Assembly: GCF_037076425.1 (NCBI RefSeq)
Contig: NZ_AP028127.1
Span: 1,208,001-1,272,000, forward strand
From: Turicibacter faecis
GTDB lineage: Bacteria; Bacillota_I; Bacilli_A; MOL361; Turicibacteraceae
Direction: 5' to 3'
DNA length: 64,000 bases
Positions 8,751-17,138 of the stretch are shown in pieces. Made by a program: the position numbers and the translations under genes. A model generated the notes under the pieces. The model did no database searches. It saw nothing but the letters and a program-made list of their open reading frames with translations, and had not been told where the DNA came from. Every line of letters begins with the position of its first letter. Position 1 is the first letter of the stretch.

Positions 8751-10067
8751 ATGTCTCACACTAATTGTATCTCAACTTTACTTGATTTAAAAGATAAAAA
8801 TATTACTTTTTCAAAAAATTGTATCCAAGAAACTCAGATTAAGAATGTTCGTTCTAAACTTATTTTGGGAACTCTTTCTTTTCAACCGACTCATTGCTAC
8901 CACTGTGGTCATTCTTTTGACTCAAATATCATTAAACACGGCTTCAAAACTTCACGTATTAAGCTAGTCAAAACTTCACGTATTAAGCTAGTCAAAATTT
9001 CCGGATTTGATGCTTATCTAGACTTAAAAAAACAACGTTATAAATGCCGTCATTGTGACCGAACATTTACCCTAGAAACATCTCTTGTTAACCCTAATTG
9101 TTTTATTTCCACTCCCGTAAAACAAGCCATCTTTTTAGAAGCTAGTCATAAGAAATCCGAAACAGATATTGCACGTGAGCTTAACGTTTCTCATTCAACC
9201 GTTAACCGCGTCATTCATTCTTCCTATGAAGAACAGCCGCTTCCCTTTAATTCTCTCCCAAAAGTTCTTTGTTTTGACGAGTTTAAGTCGGTTAAATCGG
9301 CCGAGGGAGCAATGTCCTTCATTTTTTGTGATGCGTCCAATGGAAAGCTAATTGATATCGTTGAAGACCGTCGCTTAAGTACACTAAGGACTTATTTTAT
9401 GCGATTTTCTAAAGCAGCTCGTGAAGGTGTAACCCACGTCGTCATTGACATGTACGCCCCTTATATGACACTCATTAAAGAGGTATTCCCTAAGGCTAAG
9501 ATTGTTTTAGATAAATTTCATATCGTTCAACTAGTCTCTCGTGCTCTTAATAAAACACGCATTCGTTTCATGAATCAAAATAAAGAGTTTTATAATAAAT
9601 TCAAACATTATTGGCGACTTCTCTTAAAAGCCCAAGAAGATCTTAATGCCACTCATTACTTCTATTCCAACTGCTTCAAAAAGATGATCTCTCAACAAGA
9701 AATTATTGACTTTTTATTAGCCCTAGACCCTGAACTAAAGGAGACTTATGATTTCTACCAAACTGTCCAACAGGCTATTAAACTTCGTAACCTTGAAATA
9801 TTTCATCATGCCATTCAACACCCCTCTGATCTGCTTTCACACGAAATGAAAACAGCTTTAAAAACACTCACTCATTATCAAGATTATGTCAAAAATACTA
9901 TCGAAACTCCTTATACAAATGGAGTACTCGAAGGAATTAACAATAACATTAAAGTCATTAAACGTATTGCCTTCGGATACCGTAGTTTCTACCATTTCAA
10001 AGCAAGAATTTTGATTATTCATAAATACACTTTTGAACAAAAAAAGAAGAGGAACCAAGCCGTCTAA
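8751..10067 (+). CDS. ISL3-family transposase
   Basis: A protein of 438 residues. Its N-terminal zinc-binding region has two Cys-x2-Cys pairs (CYHC and CRHC). A helix-turn-helix follows (DIARELNVSHSTVNR), then a DDE catalytic domain with F-D-E-F, a middle Asp in V-I-D-M-Y, and the final Glu in V-L-E-G-I-N-N-N. This is the ISL3/TnpA arrangement. The start at 8751 is chosen for GAAAGGA 8-9 bases upstream; the frame is open from 8673. Between the two zinc knuckles an eight-residue segment (KTSRIKLV) is present twice because of a 24-bp tandem duplication at 8944-8991. The frame is kept, but the spacing of the zinc-binding region is altered, so activity is uncertain. Confidence 0.93.
   Translation: MSHTNCISTLLDLKDKNITFSKNCIQETQIKNVRSKLILGTLSFQPTHCYHCGHSFDSNIIKHGFKTSRIKLVKTSRIKLVKISGFDAYLDLKKQRYKCRHCDRTFTLETSLVNPNCFISTPVKQAIFLEASHKKSETDIARELNVSHSTVNRVIHSSYEEQPLPFNSLPKVLCFDEFKSVKSAEGAMSFIFCDASNGKLIDIVEDRRLSTLRTYFMRFSKAAREGVTHVVIDMYAPYMTLIKEVFPKAKIVLDKFHIVQLVSRALNKTRIRFMNQNKEFYNKFKHYWRLLLKAQEDLNATHYFYSNCFKKMISQQEIIDFLLALDPELKETYDFYQTVQQAIKLRNLEIFHHAIQHPSDLLSHEMKTALKTLTHYQDYVKNTIETPYTNGVLEGINNNIKVIKRIAFGYRSFYHFKARILIIHKYTFEQKKKRNQAV
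8944..8991 (+). repeat. 24-bp perfect tandem duplication within the transposase gene
   Basis: Two exact copies of a 24-base unit (8944-8967 and 8968-8991) encode a repeated K-T-S-R-I-K-L-V in the zinc-binding region. The following bases begin a third, degenerate copy (TCAAAA). This is probably replication slippage. Confidence 0.9.
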
Positions 10068-10134
10068 AGAATGGCCTAATTCCTCTTGATTACATGTATA
10101 GATTTTATTCACCCACACGATTTGACAAAGAACC

Positions 10135-10142
10135 ATATAAAA
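10135..10142. repeat. 8-bp target site duplication, right copy
   Basis: ATATAAAA, identical to 8607-8614, directly follows the right end of the insertion sequence. Confidence 0.9.
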
Positions 10143-10173
10143 AAGCCCCTTAGTTTCATAGCTAAGAGGCTTT
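10142..10173 (-). terminator. terminator of the coiled-coil protein gene
   Basis: On the minus strand AAAGCC.CTTAG-type arms pair around an eight-base loop and are followed by TTTTTT. The insertion sequence target lies in this U-tract. Confidence 0.7.
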
Positions 10174-10190
10174 GTTTTATTCTTAGGTCA

Positions 10191-11741
10191 TTAAATATCT
10201 TCTAATTGTTTCGCAATCTCTTTGACAATAAGATCAACATTTGTCATACTCAACGATTTTTTCTTGATCTGAGGACAATGTTTATCTAGCTTTCGCGTCA
10301 TTCCATGATTTAAAATATTTGTTAACAAAATGGCTAATTTTACGCCATTAAAATATTGATCATTATATCGTTTATCAACCTCAAAATACTTACAATTTGG
10401 AAGAATCTTTTTTAATTTTTGAACCGTTGGAGTTGCGCCCCCGACAATCATCACCTCAGGGCAATTTATTTTCTCAATGTCGAGCGCCTCATCCACAACA
10501 ATCTCCGTCATGTGATTCACCGATGGAGACCCTTCCTTTATGGATAGCTTGAGTGTTGCATATTCTCCCTGTAAACTGATTAACTCCTGTTCCAGACGCT
10601 CCTTTTCTTTTAAGGTTGTTATGAGCGTCGATTCTAATTCCTTCATTTTTGTTTTATTAGCTTTTTCCAAAGCGTCTTTTTGCTTACCTAATAAAGATTT
10701 TAAATCGGTATTCATCTCTTTTACCCGTGTTAATTCGTGTTTAAGGCGGTTCACCTCTTTTTCTAATTGTTTAGAAATAGATGGATCCTTCGTATGGCAG
10801 GACTGTAAAAAAAACTCCCGATTTTTTTGCATAATATTACTTAGGACAAAGTACGGTAATAATTCATATAACGATTGTTCAAAAGCGACGAAAATAGGCA
10901 TCGGTAATACAAATTCACCTAACCGTACCGTCTGCTCCTCATCCGTTCCATACTCCTCATCTTCATCCGTGCAAAGTAGCAATGCCACCAACTGATAAAC
11001 GTCTGCTTGTGTTAAGCGATAATCCATCTTCTGTGTCCATAACCCTAAATCTTTTAACCATTGAATCACTTTATGAGATTCAGCTGATTGGAAAAACGAC
11101 TCCAGTTTGGCATTCAAAAAATCAACCACATTTTTCCCTAAATAGTCAGAGTATCCGCGACAAAAGCTTTTAATTCGCTTTGAGAAGAGCGAGTTGGATT
11201 TGACCAATTGATTTTTCAAGTAAAAATAACTTTCTTCCTCGAACTCAAAAAAGATTTGTTCCTTTTCTAATACACTCTTTTTTAATGTATTAAACGTGTT
11301 TTTTACCTCGTAGTTGACCCCCTGTTTTTCTAGAAAAAAATCAAGCACAGACAAATAAATTAAAAACTCCTGTTCATCAGGTTTTTCTTGATAGATAAAT
11401 TTTTTAAGCTCTACTTCCTTTAGCACAGGATGCTTTCCAAGCTTGTTTTTTATCTCTTTATAAAAACGCGGATTTTGTTTATATAATTCATCAAATAACG
11501 CATTGAAAATAGTCTGATCGTCGTTTGCTGCTTCAAACAAGCAATAGGCAAACTTCACTTTATATTCTTCCTTTAACAATGGCCTTTCCAAACACACATG
11601 ACGATAATACTTATACTTATCCCGGCGTTGCCAAACAAGTGGAAATCGATGATATAACCCTTCAATTGTTGAAAAATTATATCTTGCTAACACATAGGCC
11701 AAAAAGACTTCCCGATTTTCAACCAATCGAGTTCGTCTCAT
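10191..11741 (-). CDS. coiled-coil protein with a DUF2325-like C-terminal domain
   Basis: A protein of 516 residues without signal peptide or membrane segments. Residues 1-320 are mostly helical and unrecognised. Residues about 325-400 form a charged coiled coil. The C-terminal 90 residues begin P-E-V-M-I-V-G-G and continue with a K-L-K-K-I-L segment and a Y-F-E-V-D strand, resembling the DUF2325 domain found at the end of coiled-coil proteins. DUF2325 has no established function. The start at 11741 follows AAGGGGG, about 9 bases upstream. It is flanked by terminators on both sides, so probably monocistronic. Confidence 0.6.
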   Translation of the reverse strand: MRRTRLVENREVFLAYVLARYNFSTIEGLYHRFPLVWQRRDKYKYYRHVCLERPLLKEEYKVKFAYCLFEAANDDQTIFNALFDELYKQNPRFYKEIKNKLGKHPVLKEVELKKFIYQEKPDEQEFLIYLSVLDFFLEKQGVNYEVKNTFNTLKKSVLEKEQIFFEFEEESYFYLKNQLVKSNSLFSKRIKSFCRGYSDYLGKNVVDFLNAKLESFFQSAESHKVIQWLKDLGLWTQKMDYRLTQADVYQLVALLLCTDEDEEYGTDEEQTVRLGEFVLPMPIFVAFEQSLYELLPYFVLSNIMQKNREFFLQSCHTKDPSISKQLEKEVNRLKHELTRVKEMNTDLKSLLGKQKDALEKANKTKMKELESTLITTLKEKERLEQELISLQGEYATLKLSIKEGSPSVNHMTEIVVDEALDIEKINCPEVMIVGGATPTVQKLKKILPNCKYFEVDKRYNDQYFNGVKLAILLTNILNHGMTRKLDKHCPQIKKKSLSMTNVDLIVKEIAKQLEDI

Positions 11742-11842
11742 CCTCTCTATCCCCCTTTCTTTTTAACAGTATATGTGTATTCATCAGGTAAATATGCGTT
11801 AAATAGGCGCATTTTCCCACTTATTTCAACGGCTCGGTTACC

Positions 11843-11873
11843 AAAAAAGGACAGTATACGCGATACTGCCCTT
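11843..11873 (-). terminator. terminator of the nhaC gene
   Basis: GGACAGTAT (11849-11857) pairs with ATACTGCCC (11863-11871), with one G-U pair in RNA. The minus-strand transcript then runs into TTTTTT. Confidence 0.8.
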
Positions 11874-11880
11874 AAACGCT

Positions 11881-13173
11881 TTATTTTTTTAATTTTGGAA
11901 ATCCGAAAATAATCGCCAAAATTCCGAATACACCCATTAGCATTGGATAATGAACATATTTTACAATTTCCATCGGAGAAATAGCTGCAAGACCTGCCGC
12001 CCCTAAAATTTGCGCTCCATACGGAATAAGCCCTTGCCAACACGATGAAAAAATATCAAGTAAGCTTGCACTACGACGCGGATCAATTTCATACTCCTCA
12101 GCAATTTCCTTTGCCAATGGTCCTGCCATGACAATGGCAATCGTATTATTCGCTGTTGCTAAATCCATCACACTCACGAGCGTTGCAATACCAAATTCTG
12201 CTCCTTTTTTAGAGCGAACGCGTGATTTGATCAAATACAATAAATAATCAATTCCACCATGATGTTTAATGAGTTCTAACACACCACCTACAACTAAACA
12301 AAGTAAGGCTAACTCCTGCATCCCCGCCATTCCCTGTGAAATAGCGTCAATGAATTGTTGTAACGTCAAGGCATGTGTCATAAATCCAATCACCCCTGCG
12401 AGGGCCACTCCGCTTCCAAGTAAAATAAAGACATTGATTCCCATTAAAGCCCCAACTAAAATACATAAATATGGAACAACCTTTAACCACTCAATTTGAT
12501 ACACAGCATCCAGCGTAACCTCATACTGTGAGGTTAACGCCAGTAAAATAATCAGGGCTAAAATCGCAGCGGGTAAAACAATTAAAAAGTTAACTTTAAA
12601 CTTATCTCTTAATTCACACCCTTGCGTTCTCACCGCCGCAATTGTCGTATCTGAAATAATAGATAAATTATCTCCAAACATTCCACCACCGACGATGGCT
12701 CCAACGACAAGTGCAACATCAATTCCCGTTGCCTGCGCAACACCAAGTCCAACAGGCGTTAAAGCCGTGATCGTTCCAACCGATGTTCCCATAGAAACGG
12801 AGATAAATCCTGCAATAATGAATAGTCCAACCACCACTAAATGAGGTGGAAGCAACGATAAGCTTAATTGTACAGTCGCATCAACGCCCCCCATCGCTTT
12901 GGCCACACCGGAAAATGCGCCCGCCAATAAAAAAATCATGACCATCATCATAATACTTTCTTGGCCAGCACCCTTACAAAATATACCTACCTTTTCATGA
13001 AACGACTGTTGACGATTCATGACGAACGCGGCAATTGACGAGAATAAAAATGCTACAAGAACGGGCATCGAGTAGAAATCTCCTGTCATGATTCCGCTTC
13101 CAATGAATAAAATTAAAAAGAGACCAAGTGGCAATAACGCCCATGGATTTCCTTTCCTTTGATCTGATTTCAT
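11881..13173 (-). CDS. NhaC-family Na+/H+ antiporter-type transporter
   Basis: About 430 residues and 11-12 hydrophobic segments. The sequence has the NhaC family feel: a repeated G-x-x-x-G-D-N-L-S-I-I-S-D-T-T segment near residues 165-180 and a second half with an A-N-N-T-I-A-I-V motif near 340, both typical of conserved membrane-interior loops. Members exchange Na+ for H+ or move small organic anions or amino acids; the substrate here cannot be read from sequence. The ATG at 13173 follows AGGAGGAGG by six bases; a GTG one codon earlier is too close to that site. The gene has a strong promoter and a 220-base leader with two hairpins, so it is probably controlled after transcription starts. 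Confidence 0.85.
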   Translation of the reverse strand: MKSDQRKGNPWALLPLGLFLILFIGSGIMTGDFYSMPVLVAFLFSSIAAFVMNRQQSFHEKVGIFCKGAGQESIMMMVMIFLLAGAFSGVAKAMGGVDATVQLSLSLLPPHLVVVGLFIIAGFISVSMGTSVGTITALTPVGLGVAQATGIDVALVVGAIVGGGMFGDNLSIISDTTIAAVRTQGCELRDKFKVNFLIVLPAAILALIILLALTSQYEVTLDAVYQIEWLKVVPYLCILVGALMGINVFILLGSGVALAGVIGFMTHALTLQQFIDAISQGMAGMQELALLCLVVGGVLELIKHHGGIDYLLYLIKSRVRSKKGAEFGIATLVSVMDLATANNTIAIVMAGPLAKEIAEEYEIDPRRSASLLDIFSSCWQGLIPYGAQILGAAGLAAISPMEIVKYVHYPMLMGVFGILAIIFGFPKLKK

Positions 13174-13394
13174 CACTTTCCTCCTCCTAAGGTTCTAAAC
13201 CTTTCCTACCAATCTACGCTTCCTTTATCAGACAATGGAATATGAATTAAGAGTGAGAGACGTTTAAAAAAGGAATCTAAACCTGTTTACCTTGTAAACG
13301 ATTTAGCTAGACCATCCTTTGTCTTGCACATCCTCTATATCGAATCTTTCAGTTGCCATATGAAATGTAGAAAGCACTTCTGTTTATATGGTTT
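13174..13394 (-). promoter_or_regulatory. structured leader of the nhaC gene, attenuator-like
   Basis: Starting from the promoter at 13401-13429, the transcript would have about 220 untranslated bases. Near its 5' end CCATAT/ATATGG (13356-13361 with 13386-13391) closes a stem. Further on, CTAAA/TTTAG and GTTTAC/GTAAAC (13277-13306) form a nested hairpin, followed after five bases by TTTTTT (minus strand; 13266-13271). The A-U-A-G-A-G-G segment between them is reminiscent of a lysine riboswitch core, but the whole is too short for that class. I cannot assign it to a known riboswitch. Confidence 0.45.
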
Positions 13395-13400
13395 ATATAT

Positions 13401-13429
13401 AGTTTACTGATGAGTGTATTTTTTGTCAA
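13401..13429 (-). promoter_or_regulatory. sigma-A promoter of the nhaC gene
   Basis: On the minus strand a perfect -35 TTGACA (13424-13429) and -10 TAAACT (13401-13406) are separated by 17 bases. The expected start of transcription is near 13394. Confidence 0.7.
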
Positions 13430-13500
13430 CATTTGCACCTTAAGTTTCGAAGCGTTTGTCCCATATTTTAAAAACATATGAAGAAAGGAGTATCGATTTT

Positions 13501-14130
13501 ATGAGCATTAAACAAACTATCTTAGGTCGCCTTCATCAAGTGAATCGAGAGGGAATATACGAACTGATCCATTTTTTAACCCAAGAAAGTGATTATTTTA
13601 CGGCACCAGCGAGTGTCAAAGGACACGGTAACTATCCCCATGGACTTTCCATTCACTGTCATAACGTAGTAGAATTATTACTACAAAAAAATGAGATGTT
13701 TCATCTCGGACTTTCACGTGAAACCATCTATTTAGCCGGCTATCTCCATGATCTATGTAAGGTTAACGTCTTTCATCCGACACTCAAGCTTAAAACTAAT
13801 CAAAAGGGAGAGCGTGAATGTTATTTTACTTACGAGTATATCGACGAACTACCGCTTGGACACGGTGAAAAAAGCGTCATGATAGCCCAGCAATATATTC
13901 GACTCACAATTGAAGAAATCATGCTCATTCGATGGCACGCTGGACCGCATACGATATGTGACAACACTTACCGTTACGATCAAGTGCTTAAGCTTTATCC
14001 TAGCGTCAAAGCCATTTACACGGCCGATGAAGAAGCAGCAACATTTTTAGAGAAGGTAAAAGACGCCCCCACTTTTCAAATCAGCGTCTTCTATAATTGG
14101 AAGAAGAATGGCGTCCTCCCAAAAGTATAA
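13501..14130 (+). CDS. HD-domain protein (putative metal-dependent phosphohydrolase)
   Basis: A protein of 209 residues with an HD-type metal site: His residues in H-G-L-S-I-H-C-H near residues 42-50, L-H-D-L-C-K near 82, and later H-G-E-K and W-H-A-G. HD proteins hydrolyse phosphate esters of nucleotides and related compounds; the substrate here is unknown. The start at 13501 is an ATG with AAAGGAG 10-11 bases upstream; a TTG-initiated extension to 13456 would bury that site. It is transcribed divergently from nhaC and is one of the few plus-strand genes. A long perfect hairpin follows the stop. Confidence 0.75.
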   Translation: MSIKQTILGRLHQVNREGIYELIHFLTQESDYFTAPASVKGHGNYPHGLSIHCHNVVELLLQKNEMFHLGLSRETIYLAGYLHDLCKVNVFHPTLKLKTNQKGERECYFTYEYIDELPLGHGEKSVMIAQQYIRLTIEEIMLIRWHAGPHTICDNTYRYDQVLKLYPSVKAIYTADEEAATFLEKVKDAPTFQISVFYNWKKNGVLPKV

Positions 14131-14191
14131 GAAATTCTAAGGTAGAAGAAGAAGGCGTTTTAACGCGTTCATTTAACCGACTCGTTATATC

Positions 14192-14247
14192 TTTATAAAA
14201 TACTAAAAACCACTCGTCTGCGGGAGTGGTTTTTAGTATTTTATAAA
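14192..14247. terminator. bidirectional terminator with a 24-bp perfect stem
   Basis: Bases 14192-14215 are the exact reverse complement of 14224-14247, with an eight-base loop. T-runs exist on both strands. It serves the HD gene from the left and the ecfT gene from the right. Confidence 0.85.
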
Positions 14248-14296
14248 AATTAGTCCCCCTTCTAAGCGGAGGACAACATGACTTGAATAGATCAAC

Positions 14297-15127
14297 CTAA
14301 AGAAATGGATTATAAAAACGTGAACCATTAGAAAACGTAATCCATAAAAAGAGAATCATCAGCCCCCCCATTCCTAAAAGGGCAAATCCATCCTGTTTTC
14401 GAAACGGGCGTTCACTATAAAACGTCCGTTTTTTATACTTTCCAAATGAACGTAACTCCATGGCGTAACTAATCGTTTCTATTCGATCAAGGCTTGTTAA
14501 CACAAGAGGCATTAAAATAGCTCCCATATTTTTAAGACGCTTTAATAATTTTTCATTTCGTGATAAATCAATCCCGCGTGCTTGCTGGGCCTGTGAAATC
14601 TCAATAAAATCCCGTTGAATATCTGGAATATAACGCATAGCAATCGCAACGGAATACGCAATTTTGTAACTCACTCCAATCTTATTGAGGGAAGCCGCAA
14701 ACTCGCTTGGATGCGTCGTTGCTAAAAAAATCAACCCAATTGGAATAATTGTTAAGTACTTTAAGGTCATATTGAACTGATAAAACAACTGTTCCCACGT
14801 CAGCGTATACGGTCCGATTAGTTTTACCAGATCATGTCGGGTATGATAAATATGAACCCCCTCATAAGGAGAGAACAAAAAAACGGCTAGATTATTAATC
14901 ACTAAAAAAGCTAAAATAAAGTAAAACACAAAGGCAATCTCTTTAAAATCGATTCTTGAAATCTTAAACATTAAATAGCTTAAAAAAAGCATGACCATTA
15001 ACACACGCGTATCGTAACTTAACATCGCTGTCATCGACCACATTAGAAAACAAAGGAGTTTCGTACTTCCCGTCAACCGATGAATCCACGAGTCTTTCTC
15101 AATATAAGCGAGTAATTTTGGACTCAA
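14297..15127 (-). CDS. ecfT: ECF transporter transmembrane component EcfT
   Basis: A membrane protein of 276 residues with about five hydrophobic segments and the cytoplasmic coupling helices typical of EcfT: Q-A-Q-Q-A-R-G near residue 185 and A-M-E-L-R-S-F-G near 225. EcfT couples ATP hydrolysis by EcfA to the substrate-binding S component in energy-coupling-factor vitamin importers. It starts two bases after the stop of the fused ATPase gene, so the two are one operon. The likely S component is the UPF0397 protein encoded just upstream; the substrate is unknown. Confidence 0.9.
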   Translation of the reverse strand: MSPKLLAYIEKDSWIHRLTGSTKLLCFLMWSMTAMLSYDTRVLMVMLFLSYLMFKISRIDFKEIAFVFYFILAFLVINNLAVFLFSPYEGVHIYHTRHDLVKLIGPYTLTWEQLFYQFNMTLKYLTIIPIGLIFLATTHPSEFAASLNKIGVSYKIAYSVAIAMRYIPDIQRDFIEISQAQQARGIDLSRNEKLLKRLKNMGAILMPLVLTSLDRIETISYAMELRSFGKYKKRTFYSERPFRKQDGFALLGMGGLMILFLWITFSNGSRFYNPFL

Positions 15128-15129
15128 GC

Positions 15130-16827
15130 TTATCTCCCTCCTTTCTCATGGGTAATAAATTTATAAATAAAGGCTTCTGGATCGACACCAGTCGCGTTAG
15201 CCAATTCATAAAGAGAGGTTTGTTTTAAATGAGCCGCCTCTATTAACGCCGGATCACTCATCACCTGATAAGTGGGTGCATCACCAATTAAACGTCCCTC
15301 AGCCATCACAAGCGCACGGGTTGTATATTCAAGCATCAGATGCATATCATGTGTAATCATTAAAATCGTCATTCCACGCTCATTGAGCGTTTTTAAAAAT
15401 TCCATGATTTCAGTGTAATGCTTTAAGTCTTGCCCAGCAGTTGGTTCATCCAAAATTAAAATATCTGGATTTAAGACTAGAATTGCAGCAATACTAACCC
15501 GCTTCTTTTGTCCGAAACTCAAAGCGGAAATCGGCCAATTGCGGAAAGGATACAACCCACAAATTTTTAATGTCTCATAAACTCGACGCTTGATTTCCTC
15601 CTGATCAACGCCTCTTGCGACAAGTCCAAATGCCACCTCATCAAAAACCATGGTTTTTGAAATCATTTGTCCAGGGTTTTGCATCACCAGACCAATTTTA
15701 CTTGCACGTTCTTTAATCGTCGCCTGGGTTAAATCTTCGCCCTTAAACCAAATGTGACCGGATGATGGTTGGTAGAACCCACTAATAAGTTTAGAAAGGG
15801 TCGATTTCCCTGCTCCATTTCGCCCAACCAAACTGACCATTTCCCCACGGTGAATTTCAAATGAGACTTGATTTAGCACCTGATGGGTCGGTGAATAGCC
15901 AAAACTTACCTCATTAAAAGATAAAATAACGTCAGAATGCTCTCGCCCAATCGGTGCTGTTGTTGTTTCAAACCAATCTTTTAATCGATCGATACATCCC
16001 GTTAAATCCATGGTGGATAGAGACTGTGGATTCATCGATTCATGAATCTCACACCCTGCTTCTTTTAGCGCACTTATATAAAGCGGTTCTCGAATCATCA
16101 CCTCTTGAAGCAAAGGAGAAGCCAATAATTGATTAGGCGTTAAATCTCCTACAATTTCCCCATGATTCATCACAATAATACGATCAACCTTCTGCGAAAG
16201 AACATCTTCTAACCGGTGCTCAATCATGACAATGGTCTTATTTGTTCGTTGGTGGATTTCCTCAATAAGGGCCATCGTTTTCACTCCAGTTGCTGGATCT
16301 AGACTCGCTAACGGCTCATCAAATAATAAAATATCAATGTCATCGACCATCACACCAGCAAGCGTCACCCGTTGCTTTTGTCCTCCTGAAAGTTCATGAG
16401 GAGAGGCTGACAATTGAGTATCTACATCGACAAGCTCAGCAACTTGTTGAACCATTTGCTCCATTTGTTTCTTATTGACGTTTAAATTTTCTAATTTAAA
16501 CGCAATATCTTCTCCGACTGTCAACCCAATAAATTGGTCATCTGGATTTTGTAATACCGTTCCCACAACCATTGATCGTTCAAAAATGGATTGCGTAAGG
16601 GCATTTTGTCCTTTAATTTTAAAAGATCCCGTTGTTTCTCCACGGTATACATGAGGAATTAACCCATTAATGCAATGAGCCAACGTACTTTTTCCTGATC
16701 CCGATGGCCCAACGATCAGGACTTTTTCACCTTCATAAATCGTTAACTGAATATGCTTAAGGGTTGGACATGATTGGACATGGTACTGAAAGCTAAAATT
16801 TTCAAATTCAATCATCGGTTTTTTCAT
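15130..16827 (-). CDS. ECF transporter fused ATPase (EcfA-EcfA')
   Basis: About 565 residues with two complete ABC ATPase domains. The first has Walker A G-P-S-G-S-G-K-S at residues 40-47, signature L-S-G-G-Q-K-Q-R and Walker B I-L-L-F-D-E-P. The second has Walker A G-R-N-G-A-G-K-S, signature L-S-F-G-Q-K-K-R (variant) and Walker B I-L-I-L-D-E-P. Energy-coupling-factor systems usually encode EcfA1 and EcfA2 separately; here they are one chain, as in the ykoD-type fusions. The ATG at 16827 has AAAGG 9 bases upstream; an ATG at 16836 is too close to it. An extended -10 promoter lies at 16958-16966. Confidence 0.92.
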   Translation of the reverse strand: MKKPMIEFENFSFQYHVQSCPTLKHIQLTIYEGEKVLIVGPSGSGKSTLAHCINGLIPHVYRGETTGSFKIKGQNALTQSIFERSMVVGTVLQNPDDQFIGLTVGEDIAFKLENLNVNKKQMEQMVQQVAELVDVDTQLSASPHELSGGQKQRVTLAGVMVDDIDILLFDEPLASLDPATGVKTMALIEEIHQRTNKTIVMIEHRLEDVLSQKVDRIIVMNHGEIVGDLTPNQLLASPLLQEVMIREPLYISALKEAGCEIHESMNPQSLSTMDLTGCIDRLKDWFETTTAPIGREHSDVILSFNEVSFGYSPTHQVLNQVSFEIHRGEMVSLVGRNGAGKSTLSKLISGFYQPSSGHIWFKGEDLTQATIKERASKIGLVMQNPGQMISKTMVFDEVAFGLVARGVDQEEIKRRVYETLKICGLYPFRNWPISALSFGQKKRVSIAAILVLNPDILILDEPTAGQDLKHYTEIMEFLKTLNERGMTILMITHDMHLMLEYTTRALVMAEGRLIGDAPTYQVMSDPALIEAAHLKQTSLYELANATGVDPEAFIYKFITHEKGGR

Positions 16828-16957
16828 CCGTCCCATCCTTTCTCTCGACTCTAACAACTACATTTAACATCTCTATAAACCATAGATTTTTACCATAAAA
16901 GAATAAACGATACACTAAATCAAAAAGAACGCCCGTTTAATTAGCGTCAACCTTCAT

Positions 16958-16966
16958 ATTATAACA
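16958..16966 (-). promoter_or_regulatory. extended -10 promoter of ecfA-ecfT
   Basis: On the minus strand TGTTATAAT is an extended -10 element (TGn plus a perfect TATAAT). The -35 is poor. It would start the ecfA transcript near 16951. Confidence 0.5.
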
Positions 16967-17091
16967 CACCTTTGTCGAATAACACATAATTTTGTTCTTT
17001 AAATGCGTGAAACATGGATTTTAAAAAACCATGATAACTATCATCATGGCCAAATGCTTCCTCCTTTAATCACGATTTAACCTTTTAACAT

Positions 17092-17128
17092 AAAAAAAGT
17101 GATCCTTTCTTGAAGAATGAATCACTTT
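17092..17128 (-). terminator. terminator of the UPF0397 gene
   Basis: AAAGTGAT (17096-17103) pairs with ATCACTTT (17121-17128), with a T7 run on the minus strand after the stem. Confidence 0.8.
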
Positions 17129-17138
17129 GTACTGATGG

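Larger units (their letters stand above)
8615..10134 (+). mobile_element. complete ISL3-family insertion sequence (1520 bp)
   Basis: Both ends read GGTTCT inwards, and a second conserved block, GTGTGGGTG, occurs 17-25 bases in at each end. The right end reads GGTTCTTTGTCAAATC, close to typical ISL3 ends. The element is flanked by 8-bp direct repeats ATATAAAA (8607-8614 and 10135-10142) and carries one transposase gene. A hairpin (10047-10054 with 10080-10087) surrounds the transposase stop. Intact ends, an exact target duplication and a full reading frame indicate a fairly recent insertion. It landed at the U-tract of the terminator of the coiled-coil protein gene. Confidence 0.93.
16828..17138. 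other. intergenic region with promoter and terminator
   Basis: Contains the ecfA promoter and, at its right end, the terminator of the UPF0397 gene. A weak five-pair hairpin followed by a short T-run lies at about 16922-16952 in the ecfA leader. No gene is visible. Confidence 0.5.

Noticed and set aside
11747-12043. A 98-codon minus-strand frame over the end of nhaC and its terminator.
   Set aside because: It overlaps the nhaC coding region in another frame and spans the terminator hairpin.
13174-13394. Assignment of the nhaC leader as a lysine riboswitch, based on the AUAGAGG segment.
   Set aside because: The region between this segment and the U-tract is only about 75 bases and lacks the other conserved helices of that class.
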